From Streptomyces scabichelini (GTDB lineage: Bacteria > Actinomycetota > Actinomycetes > Streptomycetales > Streptomycetaceae): DNA of 64,000 nucleotides. The notes under the pieces are model-generated. The model worked only from the letters and a program-made list of their open reading frames with translations. It searched no databases and was not told where the DNA came from. The translations under genes were made by a program, and so were the position numbers. The stretch's first letter is position 1. Every line of letters begins with the position of its first letter. Positions 10,107 to 20,156 of the stretch are shown here, piece by piece. The DNA lies in the NCBI RefSeq assembly GCF_011045015.1, contig NZ_JAAKZY010000018.1, forward strand, positions 16,644-80,643, in the 5' to 3' direction.

Positions 10107-10892
10107 ATGGACATCCCGGCACAGGCGCACCCCCATCCGCACGTCGGCTGGCCCGCCAACGAGCTGGAGGAGGTGCTCGCCGCATCCCTCGGCATCCCCG
10201 ATCCCGCAGGGCGCTCGGCGGGGGCCCGGATCGTGGAGGTCCTCGGGCGCAGTTTCCTCTGGGTGCCGCTGCCGAACGGCGGCGGCCCGCACAGCGGCCC
10301 GCTCGGCCTGCCCACCATGGAGCTCGACGGACAGGCGTACGTCCCGGTCTTCAGCTCGGCGCAGCAGTTCCGGCAGATCGTCGGCGACCACATGTCGTAC
10401 ACGATCGCGCCCGCCGTCGAGTTCGCACGCGGACTGCCGCCGCAGGTGGGCATCGCGGTGAACCCGGACGGCACGGTCGGCGTACCGCTGCCGCCGCCCG
10501 CCGTCGCCGAGCTGTGCCGGGCCGGGCGGACCGAGCTGGACGGTCCCGTGAGCGGCGGCCGGGTCCGGCTGTTCGAGCCCGACTGGCAGGAGGACCCGGT
10601 GGACTTCCTGGCCGCCGCGTCGTCCGAGTTCGCGGGCACCGGCGTCGTGCTCAGCGCCCGCCGCTGCCTCGCCGCCATCGAGACCGCCGACCCGGTCCTG
10701 TTCATCGGCGTGGAACTGACCTCGTGGGAGGCGGGTGCCCGAGCGCTTCCGCTCGACGCGCTGGGCCGGGCCCTGGGCCGAGCGCCGGTGAAGTGGCCGG
10801 TGAACACCGTCTTCCTGGACGCGGCGGCCCAGGATCCGGTATGCGCCTGGCTGCGGCAAAAGGTGCGCCCGTTCTACCAACAGGGCTACTAG
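10107..10892 (+). CDS. SseB family (enhanced serine sensitivity-like) protein
   Basis: Cytoplasmic protein of the SseB family, 261 aa, biochemical role unknown. Two SseB-type units are apparent: an N-terminal domain (about 15-125, with NELEEVLAASLGIPD, RSFLWVPLPN and AYVPVFSSAQQFRQ) and a C-terminal domain (about 150-260, ending PVCAWLRQKVRPFYQQGY). ATG at 10107 with AGAGG upstream. The next gene is a paralogue with the same end motif (MWMRANARPFYDREA). E. coli SseB was named for serine sensitivity; proximity to the sdaA/glyA operon is notable but not proof of a link. The gene lies between oppositely oriented copies of the dispersed repeat. Confidence 0.8.
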   Translation: MDIPAQAHPHPHVGWPANELEEVLAASLGIPDPAGRSAGARIVEVLGRSFLWVPLPNGGGPHSGPLGLPTMELDGQAYVPVFSSAQQFRQIVGDHMSYTIAPAVEFARGLPPQVGIAVNPDGTVGVPLPPPAVAELCRAGRTELDGPVSGGRVRLFEPDWQEDPVDFLAAASSEFAGTGVVLSARRCLAAIETADPVLFIGVELTSWEAGARALPLDALGRALGRAPVKWPVNTVFLDAAAQDPVCAWLRQKVRPFYQQGY

Positions 10893-10937
10893 AGCGGCGC
10901 GGGGAACTGCGCGCTCAGCCACATTCGACCCGCAGTC
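10893..10937 (-). repeat. Dispersed terminator-like repeat, copy 2 (inverted, short)
   Basis: Immediately after the TAG of the first SseB gene, the reverse complement reads GACTGCGGGTCGAATGTGGC then TGAGCGCGCAGTTCCCCGCG, matching the core of copy 1 in the opposite orientation. The Pro-rich hairpin arm is missing, so this is a partial copy. With copy 1 it brackets the SseB gene as an inverted pair. Confidence 0.65.
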
Positions 10938-11035
10938 CGCGGAACTACATGGAGCCCCGAGCTCCAAACGGCTCTCCCAGCGGAGCGCCTAAGCTGGTTT
11001 CATATCCGGGTCAACTTCACGAAGGGGCGGTACAG

Positions 11036-11824
11036 GTGAGCGCCAGCGGCATCGCGGCCGGGCAGGTCGAGCACATGCTGCGCCAGGTGACGCCCGGGCG
11101 TTACGACGCCTACGAGGCGCTCCTGCGGGCGCTCGCCACGCCCTCGGCGGGCCAGGTCTGGATGCTGCTCTGGCACGGCCAGTCCGGCTCACCCGACGCC
11201 CAGTACGGGAACATGGAGGTCGAGGGCTTCAGTTACGCGCCCTGCGTGACCTCCGCGCAGGAGCTGTCGGCCAGTGGCTGGAACCGTTCGTACGAGGTCG
11301 TCGACGGCCTCGACGTGGCCCGCACCCTCTACCCCGACCACTACGGCCTGTGGCTCAACCCGCACGCGCCCGGCGGCGGCGTCGGCATCCCCTGGCTGGA
11401 TCTGCGCCGCATCGCCACCGGCCTGGAGCGGCAGCCGGCGGGCCCTCTCCGGATGGCCGAGCCGGGCATCGAGCTCCCGCAGTTCTACGCCTTCCTCGCG
11501 CAGAACGCGCACCGCACCGCCGCCGTGCGCTCGCTGCGCCGCGCCTGGGTGCAGCCCGCACTCGGGGCGCCTTATCTGGCCATCGGCCTCGACGTGTACG
11601 ACACGAGCCCGCCCGCCGTGGACTCGGTCCGGGCGATGATGCAGCAGTCCATCGGCGCCGTGCCGGACGGGCTGCCGGTGTCGACCGTCGCGATGTCCGA
11701 CGAGTACGACCCGGTCGCCATGTGGATGCGGGCCAACGCGCGCCCGTTCTACGACCGCGAGGCCCACGCGGCACCCGCCCAGGCGCCTGTGGCGGGCGGT
11801 TACGGCTACCCGGACGCGTACTGA
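11036..11824 (+). CDS. SseB family protein, second copy
   Basis: Paralogue of the preceding gene, 262 aa, again cytoplasmic and of unknown biochemical function. Recognisable parts are the N-terminal unit (VEHMLRQVTPGRYDAYEALL, QVWMLLWHG), the segment YGLWLNPHAPGGGVGIPWLD, and the C-terminal unit with LGAPYLAIGLDVYD and DPVAMWMRANARPFYDREA. The Ala/Pro/Gly-Tyr tail is probably disordered. The GTG at 11036 is chosen for the upstream AAGGGGCGG; the much longer upstream frame overlaps the first SseB gene antiphase and is not coding. Separate 143-base gap from its paralogue. Confidence 0.8.
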   Translation: MSASGIAAGQVEHMLRQVTPGRYDAYEALLRALATPSAGQVWMLLWHGQSGSPDAQYGNMEVEGFSYAPCVTSAQELSASGWNRSYEVVDGLDVARTLYPDHYGLWLNPHAPGGGVGIPWLDLRRIATGLERQPAGPLRMAEPGIELPQFYAFLAQNAHRTAAVRSLRRAWVQPALGAPYLAIGLDVYDTSPPAVDSVRAMMQQSIGAVPDGLPVSTVAMSDEYDPVAMWMRANARPFYDREAHAAPAQAPVAGGYGYPDAY

Positions 11825-12180
11825 ACCCGCGCTGAACCCGCGCTGAAACAGCGTCACTGAACCCGCCGCACCCAACCGCATTGCCACCCGGTCCCTTTCG
11901 GGTTTATTGTCCGGATCTACGCGGGTAAACGGAGCGTGTGACCCTTGCGTATCAACTGTCCCGTGTCCGCACCTCGTTACCCGCCGTTCGGATAACGGAA
12001 CCCCCCAGACAGCATCACGTTTAGGCATCCATTCACCGCCAGGTCTGGCAACAGATCGCTGAACCGTTGAAGACTCCGGCTTCGGGGGTGTTCGCCCCTG
12101 TTGTACGACGGACTGATCACGCCGCTTACAAGCGGCATGTGGGGGCCGGCTACCGCCGGTTGAGAGGGGTCGCTGCCACA
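11825..12180. other. Intergenic region before the peptide transporter operon
   Basis: No gene seen. It starts with an 11-base direct repeat, CTGAACCCGCG, repeated twice over the preceding stop. Further on is a small hairpin CCGTT-cggat-AACGG near 11980, and the region is relatively AT-rich around 11880-12060, as expected of promoters. It presumably holds the promoter of the ABC transporter operon. No operator could be assigned. Confidence 0.5.
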
Positions 12181-13191
12181 ATGACGGCACCATTGCACGA
12201 GCCGACCGCGGAAGCGGCCCCGAGCGCTGCCGAGGAGGCGGTGCTCGCCGGCTCCGCCGAGGCGAAGGCGGTCCAGGGGCGTTCCCTCGGCCGGATCGCC
12301 TGGGAGCGCCTCAAGCGCGACAAGCTGGCCCTCACGGGCGGCATCGTGGTGCTCGTACTGATCGCGATCGCGCTGCTCGCACCAGTGATCACGGACCTGG
12401 TCGGGCAGGACCCCGAGACGCACCACGAGGACCTGATCGACCCCCTCTTCTCGACCCCCAAGGGGTCCTGGGGCGGCATCAGCGCGGACCACCCCTTCGG
12501 CGTCGAACCGGTCAACGGGCGTGACGTGTTCGCGCGGGTCGTCTACGGCGCCCGTATCTCGCTCCTGGTCGGCTTCCTGTCCGCCCTGGTCGCGGTCGTG
12601 CTCGGCACCGTTCTCGGTGTGCTCGCCGGCTACTTCGGCGGCTGGCTGGACGCGGTCATCAGCCGTGTGATGGACGGTCTGCTGGCGTTCCCGCAGCTGC
12701 TGTTCATCATCGCGCTGGTCTCGGTCATGCCGAACGAGATGCTGGGCCTCACCGGCACGGGCGTACGCCTCTTCGTGATGATCCTGGTGATCGGCTTCTT
12801 CGGCTGGCCCTATGTCGGACGCGTGGTGCGCGGCCAGACGCTCTCGCTGCGCGAGCGCGAGTACGTCGAGGCCGCCCGCAGTCTCGGGGCGGGGAGGCTG
12901 TACATCCTGTTCAAGGAGCTGCTGCCCAACCTCGTCGCGCCCATCATCGTGTACACGACGATGATGATCCCGACCAACATCCTCACCGAAGCGGCACTCA
13001 GCTTCCTGGGCGTGGGCGTGAAGCCGCCCACGGCCTCTTGGGGACAAATGCTCTCGAGCGCGATCGACTACTACGACTCGGACCCCATGTACATGGTGAT
13101 CCCGGGCGTAGCGATCTTCATCACCGTGCTTGCCTTCAACCTTTTCGGCGACGGCGTGCGCGATGCGCTGGACCCGAAGGGGTCTCGCTGA
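12181..13191 (+). CDS. Peptide ABC transporter permease, DppC/OppC type
   Basis: One of two membrane subunits of an oligo/dipeptide importer, 336 aa. The N-terminal OppC_N segment (about 35-75) holds the first helix, GGIVVLVLIAIALLAPVI; the transmembrane core follows. The cytoplasmic EAA loop that docks the ATPases reads EYVEAARSLGAGRLYILF. The ATG at 12181 has GAGAGGGG upstream; the 38-residue upstream extension is unsupported. It is first in the operon, before the binding protein, an order (C-A-B-D-F) different from the E. coli dppABCDF order. Confidence 0.93.
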   Translation: MTAPLHEPTAEAAPSAAEEAVLAGSAEAKAVQGRSLGRIAWERLKRDKLALTGGIVVLVLIAIALLAPVITDLVGQDPETHHEDLIDPLFSTPKGSWGGISADHPFGVEPVNGRDVFARVVYGARISLLVGFLSALVAVVLGTVLGVLAGYFGGWLDAVISRVMDGLLAFPQLLFIIALVSVMPNEMLGLTGTGVRLFVMILVIGFFGWPYVGRVVRGQTLSLREREYVEAARSLGAGRLYILFKELLPNLVAPIIVYTTMMIPTNILTEAALSFLGVGVKPPTASWGQMLSSAIDYYDSDPMYMVIPGVAIFITVLAFNLFGDGVRDALDPKGSR

Positions 13192-13250
13192 ACTGCCGTA
13201 CCCCCAGGGCCCGTCACGTCGACGGGCCGCTACACACACGGAGGATCCGA

Positions 13251-15035
13251 GTGACTACCCAACGCACCACAGGGCGGCGTAAGCAGGCCGTGGCCGCCGC
13301 AGGCGTGGTCGCCGCGCTGCTGGCCACGGCGGCGTGCGGCGGCGGCAACGACGACAACGGTTCGGACGGCGGCGCAGCCGGCTTCGACGCCGCGAACAAC
13401 AAGGTCGCGCAGGCGTCCGAGGCCAAGAAGGGCGGCGAGCTGAAGTTCGCCGGCGTCCAGGACGCCGACTCGTGGGACACCACGCGCGGTTACTACGGCT
13501 TCGCCTGGAACTTCATGCGGTACTACAGCCGCACTCTGGTGACCGGCAAGACGGAGCCCGGGGCCAAGGGCGCCGAGGTCACCCCCGACCTCGCCACCAG
13601 CACGGGGAAGATCACCAACGACGGCAAGACGTACACGTACACGCTGCGGGACGGGGTGACCTGGGAGGACGGCAAGCCGATCACCTCCAAGGACGTCAAG
13701 TACGGCATCGAGCGCGTGTGGGCACAGGACGTGCTGTCCGGCGGTCCCGTCTATCTGAAGGACATGCTCGACCCCAAGGGCGAGTACAAGGGCCCCTACA
13801 AGGACACGTCCCCGGACAAGCTGGGTCTCAAGGCGATCGAGACGCCGGACGACAAGACCATCGTCTTCAATCTCCCCGCGGCCAACTCGGACTTCGAGGA
13901 CGTCCTCGCGATGGCCTCGGCGGCCCCGGTCCGCCAGGACAAGGACACCAAGTCGAAGTACGGCCTGAAGCCGTTCTCGTCCGGCCCGTACAAGTTCCAG
14001 TCGTACACGCCGAACAAGAAGCTGGTCCTGGTCCGCAACGAGAACTGGAAGCAGGCCTCGGACCCGGTCCGCAAGGCGTACCCGGACAAGATCTCGCTGA
14101 CGCTGTTCACCAACGCCAATGACATGGACCAGCGTCTGATCAACGGCGACTACGACCTGGACATCAACCAGACCGGTATGTCCCCGCAGGGTCGCACCAC
14201 CGCCCTGAAGGAGCACAAGGGCAATCTGGACAACCCGGTCTCCGGCTACATCCGCTACGCGGTGTTCCCGCAGAGCGTGAAGCCGTTCGACAACATCGAG
14301 TGCCGCAAGGCCGTGATCTACGGCGCCGACCACGAGTCGCTGCAGACCGCCCGCGGCGGCCCGGTCGCCGGTGGCGACATCGGCACCAACATGCTGCCGC
14401 CGTCCGTGCCGGGCGCCGAGGGCCAGAAGTACGACCCGTACGAGATGGCCGGTGCGAACAAGAAGGGCAACGTCGCCAAGGCCAAGGAAGCGCTGAAGGC
14501 CTGCGGCAAGCCGAACGGCTTCAAGACCACCATCGCGGTCCGCAACAACAAGCCGGTCGAGGTGGCCACCGCCGAGTCCCTTCAGGCGTCGCTGAAGAAG
14601 ATCGGCATCGACGTCGAGATCGACCAGTACGACGGTGCGCAGAGCACGGGCATCATCGGCAGCCCCTCGAACGTGGTGAAGAAGGGCTACGGCATCATCA
14701 TCATGGGCTGGGGTCCGGACTTCCCGACCGTCCAGGGCTACGGTCTGCCCCTGTGGAGCAGCAAGTACATCCTTGAGAGCGGCAACAACAACTTCGCCCT
14801 GATCAAGGACAAGGCCATCGACGGCCTCTTCGCCGACTACGTCACCGAGCTGGACGACGCGAAGAAGGAGCAGATCGCCTCGGAGATCAACCACAAGGTC
14901 ATGGAGGGCGGCTACTACCTGCCCTTCGTCTTCGAGAAGTTCCTCAACTGGCGCAGCAACAACCTGGCGAACGTCTACACGACCGACAACTACAGCGGTC
15001 AGTACGACTTCGTGAACCTGGGTCTGAAGAAGTAA
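13251..15035 (+). CDS. Peptide ABC transporter substrate-binding lipoprotein (SBP family 5)
   Basis: Extracytoplasmic receptor that captures peptides for the importer, 594 aa. It begins with a lipoprotein signal: basic TTGRRKQ, hydrophobic core, then LLATAACGG with the acylated Cys near residue 25. A Gly/Asp/Asn linker follows, then the SBP_bac_5 fold (LRDGVTWEDGKPITSKDVKY; FKTTIAVRNN; KIGIDVEIDQYDGAQ). GTG start with GGAGGATCC upstream. It lies 59 bases after the DppC-type gene. Ligand specificity cannot be read from sequence. Confidence 0.94.
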   Translation: MTTQRTTGRRKQAVAAAGVVAALLATAACGGGNDDNGSDGGAAGFDAANNKVAQASEAKKGGELKFAGVQDADSWDTTRGYYGFAWNFMRYYSRTLVTGKTEPGAKGAEVTPDLATSTGKITNDGKTYTYTLRDGVTWEDGKPITSKDVKYGIERVWAQDVLSGGPVYLKDMLDPKGEYKGPYKDTSPDKLGLKAIETPDDKTIVFNLPAANSDFEDVLAMASAAPVRQDKDTKSKYGLKPFSSGPYKFQSYTPNKKLVLVRNENWKQASDPVRKAYPDKISLTLFTNANDMDQRLINGDYDLDINQTGMSPQGRTTALKEHKGNLDNPVSGYIRYAVFPQSVKPFDNIECRKAVIYGADHESLQTARGGPVAGGDIGTNMLPPSVPGAEGQKYDPYEMAGANKKGNVAKAKEALKACGKPNGFKTTIAVRNNKPVEVATAESLQASLKKIGIDVEIDQYDGAQSTGIIGSPSNVVKKGYGIIIMGWGPDFPTVQGYGLPLWSSKYILESGNNNFALIKDKAIDGLFADYVTELDDAKKEQIASEINHKVMEGGYYLPFVFEKFLNWRSNNLANVYTTDNYSGQYDFVNLGLKK

Positions 15036-15152
15036 ATCCGACCGGCGCACCCGCCATACGGCACGAAAGGCAGGTGAAGGCCGGCGCGGCGTGAACCGCG
15101 GGCCACCGGGAGACCTCCGGTGGCCCGCGGCCCCGCCGCCGGGCCGAGAGCA

Positions 15153-16147
<995 letters not shown>

Positions 16148-16151
<4 letters not shown>

Positions 16152-17245
16152 CCGAACTCAGCAAGAGTGGGGCGGCCGTGGGCGAGCCCGTCAAGGACTC
16201 GCCCGCCCCGTCCGCCTTCCTCGAAGTCCGCGACCTGAAGGTGCACTTCCCGACCGACGACGGCCTGGTCAAGTCCGTCGACGGGCTGAGCTTCTCGCTG
16301 GAGAAGGGCAAGACCCTCGGCATCGTGGGCGAGTCCGGCTCCGGCAAGTCGGTGACCTCGCTCGGCATCATGGGCCTGCACACCACCGGCCAGTACGGCA
16401 AGCGCAAGGCGCAGATCTCCGGCGAGATCTGGCTGGACGGCACGGAACTGCTCACCGCCGACCCCGACCACGTACGCAAGCTGCGCGGCCGCGAGATGGC
16501 GATGATCTTCCAGGACCCGCTGTCGGCGCTGCACCCGTACTACACGATCGGCCACCAGATCGTGGAGGCGTACCGCATCCACCACGACGTCGACAAGAAG
16601 ACCGCGCGGCGGCGCGCGATCGAGATGCTCGACCGCGTGGGCATTCCGCAGCCGGACAAGCGGGTCGACGGCTACCCGCACGAGTTCTCCGGCGGGATGC
16701 GCCAGCGCGCGATGATCGCGATGTCGCTGGTCAACAACCCCGAGCTGCTCATCGCGGACGAGCCGACGACCGCCCTGGACGTGACCGTCCAGGCGCAGAT
16801 CCTCGACCTCATCCGGGACCTGCAGAAGGAGTTCGGCTCCGCGGTCATCATCATCACCCACGACCTGGGCGTCGTCGCCGAGCTCTCCGACGACATCCTG
16901 GTGATGTACGGCGGCCGCTGCGTCGAGCGCGGCCCGGCCGAGAAGGTCTTCTACGAGCCCCGGCACCCCTACACCTGGGGCCTGCTGGGCTCGATGCCGC
17001 GCCTCGACCGTGAGCAGCAGGAGCGGCTCATCCCGGTCAAGGGCTCCCCGCCCTCGCTGATCAACATCCCGTCGGGCTGCGCCTTCAACCCGCGCTGCCC
17101 GTACGCGGACGTCCCCAAGGACAACGTCACCCGCACGGTCCGCCCCGAGCTGGCCGAGGTCGGCGGCCGGCACTGGGCCGCCTGCCATATGACGCAGGAG
17201 CAGCGGGAGCGTATCTGGACCGAAGAGATTGCGCCCAAGCTGTGA
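16148..17245 (+). CDS. Peptide ABC transporter ATP-binding protein, DppD/OppD type
   Basis: ATPase subunit energising peptide uptake, 365 aa. Walker [17 protein letters not shown] signature [14 protein letters not shown] and Walker [14 protein letters not shown] are in order, followed by the oligopeptide-transporter C-terminal domain with the Cys pair in [11 protein letters not shown]. The start overlaps the DppB stop and its own stop overlaps the next GTG (GTGA), so translation is coupled. Confidence 0.95.
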
Positions 17246-18492
17246 GTGAGAAACCCGAGGACGCGGCAGTGACCACATCCGCAGAGAGCGACGGCCCGGG
17301 CCCGAAGACGGCCCCGGGCGCGACCCTCACCAAGGACGCCGCCCCCGGCGAGACCCTGCTGAAGGTGACCGGGCTCCAGAAGCACTTCCCGATCCGCAAG
17401 GGCCTGCTCCAGCGGCAGGTCGGCGCGGTGCGGGCGGTGGACGGCATCGACTTCGAGGTGAAGTCCGGCGAGACCCTGGGCGTCGTCGGCGAGTCGGGCT
17501 GCGGCAAGTCGACGATGGGCCGGCTGATCACCCGGCTGCTCGAACCGACCGCGGGCACCGTGGAGTTCCAGGGACGGGACATCACGCACCTGGGCGTCAG
17601 CGGCATGCGCCCGATGCGCCGTGACGTCCAGATGATCTTCCAGGACCCGTACTCGTCGCTGAACCCGCGTCACACGATCGGCACCATCATCGGGGCCCCC
17701 TTCAAGCTCCAGGGCGTCACGCCCGAGGGCGGCATCAAGAAGGAGGTCCAGCGGCTGCTGGAGGTCGTCGGCCTCAACCCCGAGCACTACAACCGCTATC
17801 CGCACGAGTTCTCCGGCGGCCAGCGCCAGCGCATCGGCATCGCCCGTGCGCTCGCGCTCAGCCCGAAGCTGGTCGTGGCGGACGAGCCGGTCTCCGCCCT
17901 GGACGTGTCGATCCAGGCGCAGGTCGTGAACCTGCTGGACGACCTCCAGCAGGAGCTGGGCCTGACATACGTGATCATCGCGCACGACCTGTCCGTCGTA
18001 CGCCATGTCTCGGACCGTATCGCGGTGATGTACCTCGGCAAGATCGTCGAGCTCGCGGACCGCGAGTCGCTCTACAAGGCGCCGATGCACCCGTACACCA
18101 AGGCGCTGATGTCGGCCGTGCCGATCCCGGACCCCCGGCGCCGGGCGGCCAAGAGCGAGCGCATCCTGCTCAAGGGCGATGTGCCCTCGCCGATCTCGCC
18201 GCCGAGCGGCTGCCGCTTCCACACCCGGTGCTGGAAGGCCACGCAGATCTGCACGACCGTCGAGCCGCCGCTCCTGGAGCTGAAGACCGGTCAGCAGGTG
18301 GCCTGCCACCACCCGGAGAACGCGGCGGACCAGGCACCGCAGGACACCGTGCTGCTGTCGGCGGCCAAGGAGGCGGTCGAGCTGGTGCCGGACGCGGTGG
18401 TGGCCGCGGACGCCGCCGAGAAGGCTCGGGCGGCGGCCACGGCCTCCGAGGAATCCGAGGCTCCCAAGGACTCCAAGGCCCCCAAGGAGTAG
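17242..18492 (+). CDS. Peptide ABC transporter ATP-binding protein, DppF/OppF type
   Basis: Partner ATPase of the importer, 416 aa, longer than the usual 320-350 aa. A roughly 40-residue low-complexity N-terminal stretch precedes the ABC domain. Walker A is [13 protein letters not shown], signature [14 protein letters not shown], Walker [14 protein letters not shown], and the C-terminal domain has [15 protein letters not shown]. The last 50-60 residues are an Ala/Glu/Lys-rich tail (ending [13 protein letters not shown]), probably disordered. It closes the operon and is followed by a strong terminator. Confidence 0.95.
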   Translation: MSEKPEDAAVTTSAESDGPGPKTAPGATLTKDAAPGETLLKVTGLQKHFPIRKGLLQRQVGAVRAVDGIDFEVKSGETLGVVGESGCGKSTMGRLITRLLEPTAGTVEFQGRDITHLGVSGMRPMRRDVQMIFQDPYSSLNPRHTIGTIIGAPFKLQGVTPEGGIKKEVQRLLEVVGLNPEHYNRYPHEFSGGQRQRIGIARALALSPKLVVADEPVSALDVSIQAQVVNLLDDLQQELGLTYVIIAHDLSVVRHVSDRIAVMYLGKIVELADRESLYKAPMHPYTKALMSAVPIPDPRRRAAKSERILLKGDVPSPISPPSGCRFHTRCWKATQICTTVEPPLLELKTGQQVACHHPENAADQAPQDTVLLSAAKEAVELVPDAVVAADAAEKARAAATASEESEAPKDSKAPKE

Positions 18493-18505
18493 TTTCCGCA
18501 CCATC

Positions 18506-18545
18506 ACGGAAGCGGGAGAGCGCACCTGCGCTCTCCCGCTTCCGT
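18506..18545 (+). terminator. Intrinsic terminator of the peptide ABC operon
   Basis: A perfect 19-bp inverted repeat (18506-18524 pairing with 18527-18545) with a two-base CC loop begins 14 bases after the last ATPase stop. No T-run follows. The stem strength and position make terminator function very likely. Confidence 0.88.
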
Positions 18546-18621
18546 GTCAGCGGTGTGAGATGTCACGCGGCTGAAACGCCCAAAGCTACTGCTTAGTAAT
18601 TTTCTGTTGTACCGTTCAGCC

Positions 18622-19473
18622 ATGTCAGAAGCAGCTCTCGTACAGGCAACGATCGGCGACAGCGAGTTCGACCGCGACACCGCGGTCACCCTGCGCGCAC
18701 CCGGCGTCTACGACATCGACCTGTCCGCCGGTTGGACGATCATCAACGCCGTCAACGGCGGTTACCTGCTGGCCGTTCTGGGCCGCGCGCTCGCGGACGC
18801 CCTGCCGCACGGCGACCCGTTCACGATCTCCGCGCACTACCTGACGGCGTCTCAGCCGGGCCCGGCGGTCGTCCGCACGGATGTCGTACGGACCGGTCGC
18901 ACGCTGTCGACGGGCCAGGCGTCCCTGTTCCAGTACGACGACGAAGGCCGGGAGACCGAACGGATCCGCGTCCTCGCTTCGTACGGCGATCTCGACGCGC
19001 TCCCCGACGACGTACGGACATCGGCGAAGCCGCCCGTGATTCCGCCCCTGGAGCAGTGCTTCGGTCCTGCCGATTCGCCGGCTCCCGTCCCCGGCAGTTC
19101 CGCCATCACCGACCGGCTGATGCTCAAGCTCGACCCCTCCACCCTGGGCTGGGCGCTCGGATCGCCGTCCGGCAAGGGCGAGATGCGGGCCTGGTTCGGG
19201 CTCGCGGACGGCCGGGACGCCGACCCGTTCTCGCTGCTCCTGGCGGTGGACGCGCTGCCGCCCACCGCCTTCGAGCTCGGGATCTCCGGCTGGGTGCCGA
19301 CGGTCGAACTGACCGTGCACATACGGTGCCGTCCGGCGCCGGGCCCGCTGCGAGTGTCGATCACCACCCGCAATCTCGCCGGGGGCTTCCTGGAGGAGGA
19401 CGCCGAGGTCTGGGACAGCGCGGACCGGCTGGTGGCACAGTCCCGGCAGCTCGCGCGGGTCAGGCTGGCGTGA
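18622..19473 (+). CDS. Thioesterase family (acyl-CoA thioesterase-like) protein
   Basis: Probable double-hotdog acyl-CoA thioesterase, 283 aa. The N-terminal hotdog includes GWTIINAVNGGYLLAVLGRAL, and the C-terminal half has FELGISGWVPTVELTVHIRC followed by AGGFLEEDAEVWDSADRLVAQ, typical of the TesB-like/4HBT_3 group. The ATG at 18622 lacks an obvious Shine-Dalgarno, so translation may be leaderless or from a short leader. The 3' end overlaps the convergent DinB-like gene by 14 bases. The substrate is unknown. Confidence 0.82.
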   Translation: MSEAALVQATIGDSEFDRDTAVTLRAPGVYDIDLSAGWTIINAVNGGYLLAVLGRALADALPHGDPFTISAHYLTASQPGPAVVRTDVVRTGRTLSTGQASLFQYDDEGRETERIRVLASYGDLDALPDDVRTSAKPPVIPPLEQCFGPADSPAPVPGSSAITDRLMLKLDPSTLGWALGSPSGKGEMRAWFGLADGRDADPFSLLLAVDALPPTAFELGISGWVPTVELTVHIRCRPAPGPLRVSITTRNLAGGFLEEDAEVWDSADRLVAQSRQLARVRLA

Positions 19474-20044
19474 GGGGCCTGCGGCCCAGCCAGGCCGCCA
19501 ACTGCCCGTAGACATCCGCCCCTTCGGGGACCGGCTGGACCGAGCCGAAGGGGACGGTGTCGTCCCGCTGCCCGTCGGGCAGCATGCGCCGGGCGAGGGC
19601 GAGCGCGAACTCGGCCAGTTCCGGGTCGAGTCCGAGGGGGCGGCCCAGGGCCTCGGACAGGTCCCAGGTGTGGGCGACCGTCTCCAGGACGTACGCGGAC
19701 AGGGCGTTGCGGCCGGGCATCTCGCCGAACGGCATGCGCATCACCGTGTCCAGGCGGTCGTCGGGCGCCCAGGCCTCGAGGGCACGCGCCCTGGCCTCGT
19801 CGTACGCGGCCGTCCAGCCGTCGTCCGGCACGTCGTCGACGAACGGCCGTACGGCGAGCGCGTCGCCGCCCTCGGCGACGATCGCGAGGCGGCGGGTGCT
19901 GCCGGCCAGATGGCTCAGCAGCGTGCGCACGTCGAACTCGGTACAGGGCGTGGGGCCGTCGAGCTGATCGGCGCGTACGGTCTTCACCAGCGCGGCGGCC
20001 TGCTCGGCGGCGCGGGCGAACAAGGGGCGGGGGTCGGTGGTCAT
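19460..20044 (-). CDS. TIGR03086 family DinB-like (mycothiol-dependent-type) metal-binding protein
   Basis: Small four-helix protein of the DinB/maleylpyruvate-isomerase-like superfamily common in actinobacteria, 194 aa. The start is DPRPLFARAAEQAAALV; putative metal-ligand histidines lie in LLSHLAGSTRRL and VAHTWDLSEALGRP, the latter the usual HxxD-type motif. The GPTPCTEFDVRTLL segment is diagnostic. ATG at 20044 with GGAGAGGACC upstream. It is divergent from a WYL regulator with a shared 112-base promoter region, so it is probably that regulator's target. A mycothiol-linked role is family inference. Confidence 0.83.
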   Translation of the reverse strand: MTTDPRPLFARAAEQAAALVKTVRADQLDGPTPCTEFDVRTLLSHLAGSTRRLAIVAEGGDALAVRPFVDDVPDDGWTAAYDEARARALEAWAPDDRLDTVMRMPFGEMPGRNALSAYVLETVAHTWDLSEALGRPLGLDPELAEFALALARRMLPDGQRDDTVPFGSVQPVPEGADVYGQLAAWLGRRPLTPA

Positions 20045-20100
20045 GACGGTCCTCTCCGGGATGTCCGTGCGTGTCGGTGGATGGAGCATCGCCGGATAAC

Positions 20101-20117
20101 CTGACAGCTGCCGTCAG
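20101..20117. promoter_or_regulatory. Inverted repeat between the DinB-like gene and the WYL regulator
   Basis: CTGAC-N7-GTCAG lies centrally in the divergent promoter region and is a plausible binding site for the WYL regulator. The evidence is symmetry and position only. Confidence 0.4.
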
Positions 20118-20156
20118 CATTTGCCACGGCTTCCCGCCCGGCGGGATCCTGGTGCC

